This document shows, in pieces, positions 34,245-41,972 of a DNA stretch of 64,000 nucleotides. Under the pieces are notes generated by a model that saw only the letters and a list, made by a program, of their open reading frames with translations, did no database searches and was not told the origin of the DNA. This DNA is from a virus. The number at the start of each line of letters is the position of its first letter. Position 1 is the first letter of the stretch. The position numbers and the translations under genes are program-made. Location of the stretch: IMG/VR virus record IMGVR_UViG_3300031566_000025, positions 1 through 64,000 of that record; one strand, 5' to 3'.

Positions 34245-35141
34245 ATGACCAAAATAGTACAGCAAGTTAGCTCCGGGAACAATTCTGAAATTGACCCAAA
34301 TTCTATAAAATATTATAAGCAGTTAGATCGAATTAAAAAATTGGCTCTTGATACCAATGTACCAGAAGATTTTCATATTAAATGGTTGCAAGCTAAAACA
34401 ATAATTGGAGTTCAAGATAACCTCATTGAAGATACTGTACATATTTTAAAATCCTTTCTAGTAAAATATGTTGATGAGGAGGAACAACAAAAATTAATTG
34501 ATTTAAAAAATGCAAGAAATTTATTAATTGAAACAAACCTTCTAACCCAAATTCATACCACAGGACAATTTGAAAAATGGAAAAAACCATTTTCAAATAC
34601 TTGTCAAAAATGTAAAGGTGCAGGTGAACTTCTACTTTTCAATCGTATTACAAAAGATGTAACTTGTAATAAATGTAAACATGGAATAGTCTGGTTACCT
34701 TGCCCAAAATGTGATGGAACTGGTAGAGTTATCGTTAGATATAAAAAAGGTGGAGGAACAGATTCAATATGTGATAAATGTTTAGAATCAACTAAAGAGT
34801 ATATAAAAACTGAAGAATATGGGACTCTTCTCAAACTAAATGAAAAAAATCCAGAATCTCATCCCCTTAATATTAATAAAATAAAAGTATCTTGTAGAAC
34901 ATGCAAGGGAACAACAATTGCAAAAATTTTAGTTTTAGATTATTCTTTAAAATCTACTACTCCTTGTGATTCATGTGATTCATTAGGTTATATAATTAAA
35001 ACCCAAACCCCCAAGAAAAAACAAAAAGAACCAATTCCAGATAATCCAGTCTTAAATCAAGAGCTAGCACTAAAAATTAACCTCCTATTAGACAGTCAAA
35101 AAGATCTCAATTCCACAGACGAAACCAACCCTACAACATAA
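34245..35141 (+). CDS. DnaJ-type zinc-finger protein
   Basis: 298 residues; ATG 34245 has AGGAG 6 bases upstream (an in-frame ATG at 34239 touches the SD). The C-terminal two thirds carry DnaJ central-domain-like repeats: CQKCKGAG, CNKCKHG, CPKCDGTG, ICDKC, CRTCKGT and CDSCDSLG, six CxxC units for about three zinc ions. There is no J domain (HPD). It may bind unfolded protein or RNA; possibly pairs with the phage GroES in a folding role. Confidence 0.75.
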   Translation: MTKIVQQVSSGNNSEIDPNSIKYYKQLDRIKKLALDTNVPEDFHIKWLQAKTIIGVQDNLIEDTVHILKSFLVKYVDEEEQQKLIDLKNARNLLIETNLLTQIHTTGQFEKWKKPFSNTCQKCKGAGELLLFNRITKDVTCNKCKHGIVWLPCPKCDGTGRVIVRYKKGGGTDSICDKCLESTKEYIKTEEYGTLLKLNEKNPESHPLNINKIKVSCRTCKGTTIAKILVLDYSLKSTTPCDSCDSLGYIIKTQTPKKKQKEPIPDNPVLNQELALKINLLLDSQKDLNSTDETNPTT

Positions 35142-35150
35142 CATTTCCAA

Positions 35151-35199
35151 ATAGCTGAAAACTTTTCTACACTTCCATGATAGAGAAGTTTTCAGCTAT
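35151..35199 (+). terminator. Convergent bidirectional terminator-like hairpin
   Basis: ATAGCTGAAAACTTTTCTA pairs almost perfectly with TAGAGAAGTTTTCAGCTAT (one bulge). It separates the convergent DnaJ-type gene and the 178-aa gene, and its right arm covers the last codons of the latter. No long U-run follows. Confidence 0.65.
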
Positions 35200-35703
35200 A
35201 AAATCTTTCAATGATTTTTTAACTACTATTTTTTTTGTAGATTTTATTTTTTGCTTTTTAATATTCTCAAGTCCTAAAGAATTATAAAAAGTATCTCTTT
35301 TATCAGACTTATTTATTATATCACACAGAAAGTCCACTTCAAAAGATTTTAACTGTGGATATCTTTTTTCAATAACATTATAAAGTTTATCATTATACTT
35401 TCTTTTATAATAAGTTGTATCATATTTACCAACTCTAAACTCCAATACACATTTCTTAATAAAATATAAAAGCTCTTCCCTTGGAATTGAATAAATATTT
35501 ATATTATTAAAGTATTGATCTAAATATTTATTTAATGAAAGATTTCTTAAAAATACACTGATAACATATCTATTTGTTATTGGACTATTATACTTTAATA
35601 TATTTGGAACAATAACTTTTCCATCTTCAGTCGTTCTTGGTGCTGGAATTTTACTATTTATATTTCCATCAAATAACCAATTGAAATACGTTTTAAATGG
35701 CAT
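35167..35703 (-). CDS. Hypothetical protein (178 aa)
   Basis: Basic, Lys/Tyr-rich soluble protein (contains YNDKLYNVIEKRYPQLKSF) ending in TAG inside a hairpin. Last gene of the short - strand operon with HNH, glycosyltransferase and PIG-L genes. No family recognised. Confidence 0.55.
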   Translation of the reverse strand: MPFKTYFNWLFDGNINSKIPAPRTTEDGKVIVPNILKYNSPITNRYVISVFLRNLSLNKYLDQYFNNINIYSIPREELLYFIKKCVLEFRVGKYDTTYYKRKYNDKLYNVIEKRYPQLKSFEVDFLCDIINKSDKRDTFYNSLGLENIKKQKIKSTKKIVVKKSLKDFIAENFSIMEV

Positions 35704-35714
35704 TATTTCTCCTT

Positions 35715-36236
35715 TTAGAAAAGAATAATATGTTCCGCTCTATTCTTGTAAGTTCTCTCTTTAGCTTCAAAGTAATTATGTTCTGTATTAAGACATAATA
35801 ACAAATTCCATTCATTATCATCCCAATAATTTCCATTCCAATGATGTATATGCCAAATAAACTCTTTTCCATACAATAACTTGCCACTTGGACCATAAAC
35901 TGCCTTAACATTTCCGAATAGATCTTTATTCGGTATAACAGGAAATTTATAATTTAATTCTGGACGAGCTTGAAAATAATACAGTGTATGCTTTCCCATT
36001 GATGGTAAATTGATCAATCCATATTTACTAAACACCTTTGAACTAGGATAAACCCTTATCCTTCTTTCATTTATTTTACTATCATAAATACTGCTAAAAC
36101 AAAAAGGACAATCTATACAAACAGTATTTTTAAGATTTCTATCAACAACATTACACATCTGACAATCACCTTTTAATTCTGAATCAATGCCTGAATAATC
36201 AACTGGTATATTATTAGAAAAATCAATATTTGCCAT
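35715..36236 (-). CDS. HNH-type endonuclease-like protein
   Basis: 173 residues. N-terminal cysteines (CQMC, CIDCPFC) may form a zinc ribbon; the C-terminal block WHIHHWNGNYWDDNEWNLLL ending TEHNYFEAKER fits an HNH motif (HH...N...H). Could be a homing or free-standing nuclease, or a packaging-associated nuclease. SD AAAGGAGG upstream. Confidence 0.7.
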   Translation of the reverse strand: MANIDFSNNIPVDYSGIDSELKGDCQMCNVVDRNLKNTVCIDCPFCFSSIYDSKINERRIRVYPSSKVFSKYGLINLPSMGKHTLYYFQARPELNYKFPVIPNKDLFGNVKAVYGPSGKLLYGKEFIWHIHHWNGNYWDDNEWNLLLCLNTEHNYFEAKERTYKNRAEHIILF

Positions 36237-36251
36237 TTGAACCTCCTTTCT

Positions 36252-37190
36252 CTACATCATTCTATGTATTATATTCTCGTAAAACATCTTCATTTCCCCT
36301 TCACATATAAGAGATGGAACTCTTAATCTACCTCTATCAACTGCTTCAATTTTATCAATAAGGTCTTCTTTATCATTATAAATGTATTGTCTTGGAAGAA
36401 TCTCTGGATAAGCACATCTATTAGGAGCTAGTGGAATACAATTGTTCATAACAGCATCCACGATTTGATAACCAAATGTATCCTCATGCGCTGATATTAA
36501 AAGAATCTTACTCATACTCAAAAATTTATAATAATTTTCCCAAGTATTTTTTTCTTTATCTCGAGTTCTTCTAACAATGTCAATACCCTTCTCCAATTCT
36601 GCATCAACTTTCTGTCTTGTTGGTCTTGATGCTGAAGCAATACCAATCGTTTTTTCAGAAACTAAATTTGATATATCTTTGAAAGGAGGAAAAGGTAATC
36701 TAACAACCACTGTATTTGCCCATTTTAACTTTTTCTGATGATAATTTGAACCAATGAAAATTTCATCAAACATTCTTGAATGCGCTGTCTCAACTAAAAA
36801 TTTACTATCACTCACACTTTCAAAATAATCAAATTTATTAATACTTGTTGCATGACAATAAGCAAACGATTTCTTTGGTTTCTTATGATATAGAACATTA
36901 CAGAAGAAACCTGGAAAACTTATATCTGCGACAAATAAAATATCATCAACTTTTAAATCCATTGCCATATATTCTTTTATCTGTTCAGATTCAAATCTAA
37001 TAGCTGCCTCGATTGGAGAAAACATTCCTTTTGTCTCAACACCTTTAATGTTATATTTAGCTGCTTTTTCTCCCAGAATATAAACTTCAAATCCTGCGTT
37101 TCTAAATTCTAGAGGAAACTTTGAGTACCACCATTCCTGATATCTCATAGGAGTTGGATATTGAGGCACAAAAATAATTCTCTTATTCAT
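36252..37190 (-). CDS. GT-B glycosyltransferase-like protein
   Basis: 312 residues with a two-domain GT-B appearance: N-terminal IIFVPQYPTPMRYQEWW, central FIGSNYHQKKLKW, and the C-terminal donor-binding block EDTFGYQIVDAVMNNCIPLA followed by YPEILP, like the E(x7)E region of GT4 enzymes. It could glycosylate modified DNA bases or a host surface component. It directly follows a small gene and a PIG-L deacetylase in one operon. Confidence 0.7.
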   Translation of the reverse strand: MNKRIIFVPQYPTPMRYQEWWYSKFPLEFRNAGFEVYILGEKAAKYNIKGVETKGMFSPIEAAIRFESEQIKEYMAMDLKVDDILFVADISFPGFFCNVLYHKKPKKSFAYCHATSINKFDYFESVSDSKFLVETAHSRMFDEIFIGSNYHQKKLKWANTVVVRLPFPPFKDISNLVSEKTIGIASASRPTRQKVDAELEKGIDIVRRTRDKEKNTWENYYKFLSMSKILLISAHEDTFGYQIVDAVMNNCIPLAPNRCAYPEILPRQYIYNDKEDLIDKIEAVDRGRLRVPSLICEGEMKMFYENIIHRMM

Positions 37191-37399
37191 TATTCTTTCT
37201 CCTTTCTGCTCCTTTTTAAAAGTTTAGGAATATCTAATGGTCTTCTATATTTACACGCCCAGCAATAATTTTCTCCAATATTATTATACATTTCACAAAC
37301 AACATCATATATACACCAATCTTTCATACCTAATTTCAAATTATAATATTTCCTATATTTTATATCTTCATCTTTTATTCCTGATGGTCCTTTACTCAT
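37190..37399 (-). CDS. Small cysteine-containing protein (69 aa)
   Basis: Contains CIYDVVCEM and YCWACKYRRP, a possible zinc or Fe-S site, and a basic tail. Its stop overlaps the glycosyltransferase start. No family recognised. Confidence 0.5.
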   Translation of the reverse strand: MSKGPSGIKDEDIKYRKYYNLKLGMKDWCIYDVVCEMYNNIGENYCWACKYRRPLDIPKLLKRSRKEKE

Positions 37400-37408
37400 A
37401 TTGCCTCC

Positions 37409-37879
37409 TTAAAACACCCATTTGCAATAACCTTCAAAGAGAACATACTTCTTCTCATATTTCCACATATCACGTTGACTTGCATAAACTTCATTTAATA
37501 TATATTCCTTTCTAGTTGGTTCCAATGACTCGTGAATATATGGAGCATTCATTATAGTGCTATAAAAAGTTACATCAATTCCTGATCTAGCATATAATTC
37601 TCCAGTCATACCCAATTCTCTATGTTTTGGATGAGTCTCATAGATTGGATCAGGAAAATAAAACTTATGATTTTTATTAATCATTGCCATAGGAATACTA
37701 CTTTGAAACATTTGAACCTTAATTCCATCTATATATTCTTTTAACCTCATTGCTTCCTTTCTACGATTTGCATTTACATCTGGAGAATAAATAATTATAA
37801 TAGTTTCCTCTCTTTTCAATACCTCATAACATCCAATAATTTCATCATCAGGATGTGGTGCCACAATTACATGATTCAT
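37409..37879 (-). CDS. PIG-L/LmbE-type deacetylase
   Basis: 156 residues beginning with VIVAPHPDDEIIG, the zinc-binding AHPDDE signature of GlcNAc-PI de-N-acetylase (PIG-L/LmbE) proteins; HPKHREL later supplies the third ligand. Shorter than the usual 220-270 residues, so the C-terminal part is trimmed. Substrate probably an N-acetyl sugar conjugate; the neighbouring glycosyltransferase suggests the two act in sequence. Confidence 0.75.
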   Translation of the reverse strand: MNHVIVAPHPDDEIIGCYEVLKREETIIIIYSPDVNANRRKEAMRLKEYIDGIKVQMFQSSIPMAMINKNHKFYFPDPIYETHPKHRELGMTGELYARSGIDVTFYSTIMNAPYIHESLEPTRKEYILNEVYASQRDMWKYEKKYVLFEGYCKWVF

Positions 37880-37884
37880 AAATG

Positions 37885-38047
37885 TCTCCTTTCAATCATT
37901 TTATTATTTGTTACCATATCAAATAAAATTATCTTAATTATTTTTTCTCAAATTTAAAAATCTGATCTATATATATTAATAATTGAGAAGGAGGTTTTTA
38001 TTCATTTTTTTAAGAATAAATAATAAGAATTTAAGGAGAAACACGCC
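37885..38047 (+). promoter_or_regulatory. Divergent intergenic regulatory region, copy B
   Basis: 163 bases between divergent genes, similar to 34021-34110: CATTTTATT..TTTGTTAC, AAATTATCTT, ATTTAAA and then the shared ATCTATATATATTAATAA (37974-37991). SDs for both flanking genes lie at its ends (AAGGAG at 38034). Probably early promoters facing both ways. Confidence 0.5.
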
Positions 38048-38317
38048 ATGTTAAAAACTCTTCAAAAGTGTATAGATGGAGCTCGAATAACAGCAGTTAA
38101 AGATTCCATCAAGATAGGAAAATCGTTAGACATCATTAAATCAACTGTAGAGCATGGAGAGTGGTTACCGTTTATAAAGAAAAATTTCTCTATTAGTATT
38201 CGAAGCTGTCAAAACTTTATGTATCTTGCTAAACAACCAATTGCTAAAAAGTATTATAAACTTGGCACTGAGGAGTTAATAATACGTCTTCGCAACGGAG
38301 AGGATTTATCTATTTAA
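38048..38317 (+). CDS. DUF3102-like small protein
   Basis: 89 residues. KIGKSLDIIKSTVEHGEWLP followed by FSISIRSCQNFMYLA resembles DUF3102 (G..L...K....HG.W..w......S.r..q.ym), a helical family of phages and mobile elements probably binding DNA. First gene of the right-hand + strand region. SD AAGGAG is strong. Confidence 0.65.
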   Translation: MLKTLQKCIDGARITAVKDSIKIGKSLDIIKSTVEHGEWLPFIKKNFSISIRSCQNFMYLAKQPIAKKYYKLGTEELIIRLRNGEDLSI

Positions 38318-38333
38318 AGAACAAAATATAAAT
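38318..38333 (+). promoter_or_regulatory. Candidate phage promoter, copy 1 (structured RNA 1)
   Basis: AGAACAAAATATAAAT, with TATAAAT at 38327-38333. A start site 6-7 bases further would fall at 38339-38340, exactly where the long stem of structured RNA 1 begins. Same motif at 38559 and (on -) 24967. Confidence 0.6.
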
Positions 38334-38338
38334 TCAGT

Positions 38339-38430
38339 TTGCATGGGGCACTGGGCAGGGCGCTATTTAGGATGGTCCTGAGCAAACCACCAAAGATGGC
38401 ATCTCCTCCTGATCCTGGTGTTCCATGCAA
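38339..38430 (+). ncRNA. Structured RNA 1 (17-bp closing stem)
   Basis: TTGCATGGGGCACTGGG (38339) pairs along its whole length with CCTGGTGTTCCATGCAA (38414), including four G-U pairs. Inside, CAGG/CCTG and TGGT/ACCA can pair. GC content is far above the surroundings and there is no open frame. It lies just ahead of the tRNA array, the position of the stable RNAs of unknown function in T4. No match to tmRNA, RNase P RNA or 6S could be seen. Confidence 0.65.
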
Positions 38431-38438
38431 TTAAAGCT

Positions 38439-38516
38439 TGCGCACGATGTTGACATAGAACGATTAAAGGTTGCGCTCCTCGTCGTTCTAGCAATAATCC
38501 GTCTTCATCGTGCGCA
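38439..38516 (+). ncRNA. Structured RNA 2 (nested stems)
   Basis: TGCGCACGATG (38439) pairs exactly with CATCGTGCGCA (38506); nested inside, TAGAACGA (38456) pairs exactly with TCGTTCTA (38483). TTTT follows, so the 3' end could terminate transcription. It may be a separate RNA or the 3' domain of the same transcript as RNA 1, 8 bases upstream. Confidence 0.65.
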
Positions 38517-38558
38517 TTTTAATTTAGTTCGTTTCTTAATATTATTTTAATTTTTTTA

Positions 38559-38574
38559 AGAACATATTATAAAT
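38559..38574 (+). promoter_or_regulatory. Candidate phage promoter, copy 2 (tRNA array)
   Basis: AGAACATATTATAAAT, with TATAAAT at 38568-38574. The predicted start (~38580-38581) coincides with the first base of tRNA-Pro, which would give a nearly leaderless tRNA transcript. Confidence 0.6.
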
Positions 38575-38580
38575 ATATAT

Positions 38581-38660
38581 CGGAACGTAGCTCAGTCTGG
38601 TATTAGAGCGCGTGGTTTGGGTCCACGAAGTCGGAGGTTCGAATCCTCTCGTTCCGACCA
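38581..38660 (+). tRNA. tRNA-Pro (anticodon UGG)
   Basis: Acceptor CGGAACG/CGTTCCG, anticodon stem CGTGG/CCACG with loop TTTGGGT, T-arm GGAGG/CCTCT type, encoded CCA. First of 27 tRNA or tRNA-like genes. Confidence 0.95.
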
Positions 38661-38665
38661 TCTTT

Positions 38666-38751
38666 GCCCGAGTAGACGAATTGGCATAGTCAACAGGTTT
38701 AGGCCCTGTGCATTAAATTGCGTGGGAGTTCGACTCTCCCCTTGGGCACCA
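38666..38751 (+). tRNA. tRNA-Leu (anticodon UAG)
   Basis: Acceptor GCCCGAG/CTTGGGC, anticodon stem ACAGG/CCTGT with loop TTTAGGC, class II variable arm, encoded CCA. Confidence 0.95.
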
Positions 38752-38825
38752 TTCTCATATAAAAATGGTTATGTATATCTTTTGTCTCAAATTTAAATAT
38801 TACAACGAAAGGTAAAAAAATTACT

Positions 38826-39173
38826 ATGCGAAAAGATGACAAGATGAAAGCATATATCAGTAAACATGTCTATCTATCCAACGCTCGTAAAAAATTAGAT
38901 AGCAGCGGAAGATATTTAGTTCCTCCTGAAGAAGGAAGAATATTAAGATGTGGTAATTTTATCAACCAGGGAATATTTAGAACCTTTACAAACAATAATA
39001 TTGAATTATGGCAAGAGATTGAGATAGAAGCTCCATATGATGAAGAAGAATCAATAAAGAAACTTGATGAAATAACAACTTGGAATCCAGGAAGAAAATT
39101 TGCAATTTGTAAAGTATTAATACATCAAATCAAAAAAGATATAAAAAACAAAAAATTTGATAACCAATTTTAG
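38826..39173 (+). CDS. Hypothetical protein (115 aa)
   Basis: Soluble protein with basic ends and an acidic centre (IEIEAPYDEEESIKKLDE). SD GAAAGG is somewhat far from the ATG; in-frame ATG at MKAYISK is an alternative. Ends in TAG three bases before the next tRNA. No family recognised. Confidence 0.5.
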   Translation: MRKDDKMKAYISKHVYLSNARKKLDSSGRYLVPPEEGRILRCGNFINQGIFRTFTNNNIELWQEIEIEAPYDEEESIKKLDEITTWNPGRKFAICKVLIHQIKKDIKNKKFDNQF

Positions 39174-39175
39174 AT

Positions 39176-39262
39176 GCCACCGTCGCTTAGTGGACGATAG
39201 CGCTGGATTTGTAATCCAGAGATCCTTGATCCTCGTAGGTTCGAATCCTACCGGTGGCTCCA
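39176..39262 (+). tRNA. tRNA-Thr (anticodon UGU) with unusually long variable arm
   Basis: Acceptor GCCACCG/CGGTGGC, stem CTGGA/TCCAG with loop TTTGTAA giving UGU, T-arm GTAGG/CCTAC, encoded CCA. The variable region is about 15 bases with GAT/ATC pairing, as in class II tRNAs, which is not expected for Thr. Confidence 0.8.
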
Positions 39263-39292
39263 TTGTTAAAAGGTTACAGAGGTAACTATAAT

Positions 39293-39751
39293 ATGATATC
39301 TAATTATCTTAAATTTTTACAATCTGAAAAATACAATTACAATGAAGAAGACTTATCCAGTCATCATGGAGTTTCTGCAATTATTTATGATAAGAATAAA
39401 AGAATTCTTATGCAGGAACATGTTAAGTTAAAATTTTGGACAATACCAGTAGGCAAAGTCAAATCAGATGAAACTGTAATTCAAGGTTTGAAAAAAGAGA
39501 TTTTGGAAGAGTGTGGAATCAAATTAATAAAATTTAAAGAAGTAGTAAAATTTAATAAAAAATATACCAGGCATGGAAAGAATGTAACAGTATTTGGTCA
39601 TATTTTTGAAGTAGAAAAATATTCAGGTACTCCACGTAATCTTGAACCCCAAAAACATAAGCAGCAAATTTTTATGAGTATTGAAGAGATTAAAAAGAAA
39701 GCAAAATTATCAGATTCGACTATTCAAGCATTAAAATATTTAGAAAAATAA
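39293..39751 (+). CDS. Nudix hydrolase
   Basis: 152 residues from ATG 39293 (the frame upstream runs through the tRNA). Nudix box: GKVKSDETVIQGLKKEILEE with CGI following, matching GX5EX7REUXEEXGU except Lys for Arg. It would hydrolyse a nucleoside diphosphate derivative (damaged dNTP, NDP-sugar, or RNA cap-like substrates). Lies between two tRNA genes. Confidence 0.85.
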   Translation: MISNYLKFLQSEKYNYNEEDLSSHHGVSAIIYDKNKRILMQEHVKLKFWTIPVGKVKSDETVIQGLKKEILEECGIKLIKFKEVVKFNKKYTRHGKNVTVFGHIFEVEKYSGTPRNLEPQKHKQQIFMSIEEIKKKAKLSDSTIQALKYLEK

Positions 39752-39831
39752 GACCCTGTAGCTCAGTCCGGATTTAGAGCATCTGATTACGAATCAGAAA
39801 GTCGGAGGTTCAAATCCTCTCAGGGTCTCCA
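39752..39831 (+). tRNA. tRNA-Arg (anticodon ACG)
   Basis: Acceptor GACCCTG/CAGGGTC, stem TCTGA/TCAGA with loop TTACGAA; A34 would be read as inosine if edited. Encoded CCA. Confidence 0.95.
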
Positions 39832-39837
39832 ATCATT

Positions 39838-39912
39838 GCCCCCATAGCTCAACGGATAGAGTAAGGTGCTTCTACCGCCTCGACGTGCGTTCAACTCGTA
39901 CTGGGGGTACCA
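39838..39912 (+). tRNA. tRNA-Arg (anticodon UCU)
   Basis: Acceptor GCCCCCA/TGGGGGT (terminal G-U), stem AGGTG/CGCCT with loop CTTCTAC, encoded CCA. Reads AGA, a codon favoured in AT-rich phages. Confidence 0.9.
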
Positions 39913-39927
39913 AATGAAAGAAACACC

Positions 39928-40173
39928 ATGTACACAAAAAAAGATTATAGAGGTGCAATCAATTTTGGTCTAAATTTTCCTCCAGATTTTGATCTTGTTA
40001 AACATGATATAGAAAAGGATCTATATAGGGTTTATGTATTTGATGGAGGTTGGTATGATATAAATCTACATGGATATTACGTTAGATCTTGTTTAAAATG
40101 GAAAGGAATTAAGAAATGGGATCATCATGGTCAGATGGAAAATGCCAAAGATGCCAAAAGGAAACAACCATAA
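39928..40173 (+). CDS. Hypothetical protein (81 aa)
   Basis: Short soluble protein with aromatic-rich core (FDGGWYDINLHGYYVRSCLKW). Overlaps the next gene by 58 bases in another frame. No family recognised. Confidence 0.5.
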   Translation: MYTKKDYRGAINFGLNFPPDFDLVKHDIEKDLYRVYVFDGGWYDINLHGYYVRSCLKWKGIKKWDHHGQMENAKDAKRKQP

Positions 40174-40331
40174 CCACTATGAGTATGTTTAATACTGATC
40201 ATTGCTGTCTTGAATGTATAGATAAAGAGAAGAAACATCCAGATTATAAATATGCTAAACAAATGGAATTATTAGCAATTGAAACTGGTAATTATAACTT
40301 TCCAGGAATTGGATTACCAGATGATTTATAA
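40116..40331 (+). CDS. Small zinc-finger protein of a common phage family
   Basis: 71 residues: CQRCQKETTITTMSMFNTD, then CCLECIDKEKKHPDY and a C-terminal GNYNFPGIGLPDDL. The CxxC...CxxC layout with the TMSMFN and HPDY blocks is a widespread small phage/bacterial protein of unknown function. SD AAAGGAATT lies inside the overlapping gene. Confidence 0.7.
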   Translation: MGSSWSDGKCQRCQKETTITTMSMFNTDHCCLECIDKEKKHPDYKYAKQMELLAIETGNYNFPGIGLPDDL

Positions 40332-40335
40332 ATTT

Positions 40336-40412
40336 AGAGGCGTTGTCTAGCGGTCCAAGACACAAGACTTTGACTCTTGTATTCGTAGGTTCAAATCCTA
40401 CCGCCTCTTCCA
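40336..40412 (+). tRNA. tRNA-Gln (anticodon UUG)
   Basis: Acceptor AGAGGCG/CGCCTCT, stem CAAGA/TCTTG with loop CTTTGAC, encoded CCA. Confidence 0.95.
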
Positions 40413-40469
40413 AACAAATGAAAGGAGAATTTATAAAGTGTGAAAACCTGTAAAGATGAATAATATTAA

Positions 40470-40553
40470 GGGGGAATAGACGAACTGGTCCAGTCAAGGG
40501 ATTTAAAATCCCTGCTTAAGTGCGTCCGGGTTCAACTCCCGGTTCCCCTACCA
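40470..40553 (+). tRNA. tRNA-Leu (anticodon UAA)
   Basis: Acceptor GGGGGAA/TTCCCCT (terminal G-U), stem AGGGA/TCCCT with loop TTTAAAA, ~13-base variable arm, encoded CCA. Confidence 0.95.
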
Positions 40554-40574
40554 AAAGTGAAAGGACTATATTAA

Positions 40575-40922
40575 ATGAAAGTTTATACAGAAATTCATAC
40601 ACCATTCAGTTTTGGCGCAAAATATGCATATATCAAAACTGAAATTGAAGAATATCAAAGAATTGATATTGGAAAAGGATATTTTGGAATCCTCTTTAAA
40701 AATCCTTCCAGAAAACTATGGCATATAGTGCAAGAGGACTGTGGAGCTCTTATTGGAACTAATAAATCAAAATCTAAACTTATTAAATCTGTATTAAATG
40801 ATGTTGCAAGTGGGGATACTAAATTAATGCAAGAACAAATTGAAATCGGAAAAAAGCAAATGTCCCAAGCTCATTCTCTTGAAAGAGATGAATGGTTCAA
40901 ACGTTTTCCAAAATCTAAGTAA
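40575..40922 (+). CDS. Hypothetical protein (115 aa)
   Basis: Soluble; N-terminus YTEIHTPFSFGAKYAYIKTE and YFGILFKNPSRKLWHIVQED suggest a compact beta-rich domain. SD GAAAGGA. No family recognised. Confidence 0.5.
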   Translation: MKVYTEIHTPFSFGAKYAYIKTEIEEYQRIDIGKGYFGILFKNPSRKLWHIVQEDCGALIGTNKSKSKLIKSVLNDVASGDTKLMQEQIEIGKKQMSQAHSLERDEWFKRFPKSK

Positions 40923-40933
40923 TACAGGAGCTT

Positions 40934-41380
40934 ATGAATATGATAAAAAAATTCTTTATAACAATTTCAATCATATCAGTATTAATATTGTCAATGATAC
41001 CATCTGTATTCGCACAAGATCAAGAAATAACACTAGCTTGGGATGCTAATGTAGAACCTGATCTAAAACTTTATACCATCTACTACGGAACAGCTAGTGG
41101 AGACTATAGTCATGTTATTAATACAGAAACAGATACTTCTGGAAGACCTCCAGCATGCACCACTTATGATCCATTTGATGCCAACTGCTGCGAATACACA
41201 GTAAAAGGATTGAGTATAGGAACATATTATTTTGCAGCTACAGCATCTGATCAAGATGGAAATCAAAGTGAATTTTCAATAGAATTGACTCACACATTTA
41301 TAGATGATAGCACTACTGAAAAGTTACCTAAACAACTAGAACAACCATCTAAAATTCAAAGCATTCCACCAATAGAATAA
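40934..41380 (+). CDS. Exported fibronectin type III-like protein
   Basis: 148 residues. Signal peptide (basic MIKK, hydrophobic to ~25, SVFA cleavage site), then a single FN3-like domain: ITLAWDANVEPDLKLYTIYY, YTVKGLSIGTYYFAATASD and DQDGNQSEFS. Cys pairs may form disulfides in the periplasm. Possibly an envelope-modifying or superinfection-related factor; a virion role is also possible. Confidence 0.7.
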   Translation: MNMIKKFFITISIISVLILSMIPSVFAQDQEITLAWDANVEPDLKLYTIYYGTASGDYSHVINTETDTSGRPPACTTYDPFDANCCEYTVKGLSIGTYYFAATASDQDGNQSEFSIELTHTFIDDSTTEKLPKQLEQPSKIQSIPPIE

Positions 41381-41434
41381 AACGAAAATCAGAAAAAGAT
41401 TTCTATCAACCACTAACTGCAAAGGAGACAATAT

Positions 41435-41965
41435 GTGGAACGAAACCCGAACCATACCGAAACTACAATTGGATTGTTTGGAACATGTGATAACAGTCAA
41501 TGGAGACTCCCATTTATTAAAAAGTATGACGAGTTGGGAATAGCTTGGTTCAACCCTGATGCTGGAGATAACTGGCATCCTGGATTAATTGAGCTTGAGA
41601 ATTATTATCTCAATTATGCAGAGATTATATTATTTCCAATTTTGAAAGAGTCTCTTGGTTCAGGAAGTTTAGGAGAAATTGGATTCAGTGTTCAAAATGT
41701 TATTAGAAATATTCAAAATGGAAGGCAACAAACCCTGATTGCTCTCATCGACAATGATTGTACAGATGAAAGAAAATCAGAAGAAGAAAGAAAACGTTCT
41801 ATTAAAGACAGAAAACTTGTAAAAACAAAATTCTTAAAAAACGTTTCCTGTCCTGTGATTACATTAGTCAATACATTAGATGAAATGCTGATAATGAGTC
41901 TTGAATTATATGACTTCTTTACTAAAGGTTGTCCAGTAGAAGAAACAGCACCAAGATCAGCATAA
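41435..41965 (+). CDS. Nucleoside 2-deoxyribosyltransferase-like protein
   Basis: GTG 41435 is 7 bases after AAAGGAG. IGLFGTCDNSQWRLPFIKKY, WFNPDAGDNWHPG and LKESLGSGSLGEIGFS match the (FNP..W, S..E) pattern of the nucleoside 2-deoxyribosyltransferase-like superfamily, with the likely catalytic Glu in GEIGF. Role in nucleotide scavenging or base exchange is possible; the family also contains non-enzymatic ligand binders. Confidence 0.6.
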   Translation: MERNPNHTETTIGLFGTCDNSQWRLPFIKKYDELGIAWFNPDAGDNWHPGLIELENYYLNYAEIILFPILKESLGSGSLGEIGFSVQNVIRNIQNGRQQTLIALIDNDCTDERKSEEERKRSIKDRKLVKTKFLKNVSCPVITLVNTLDEMLIMSLELYDFFTKGCPVEETAPRSA

Positions 41966-41972
41966 CATCAAT

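Noticed and set aside
35693-35911. 72-aa minus-strand frame between the HNH and 178-aa genes
   Set aside because: It lies almost wholly inside the HNH gene in another frame and has no SD.
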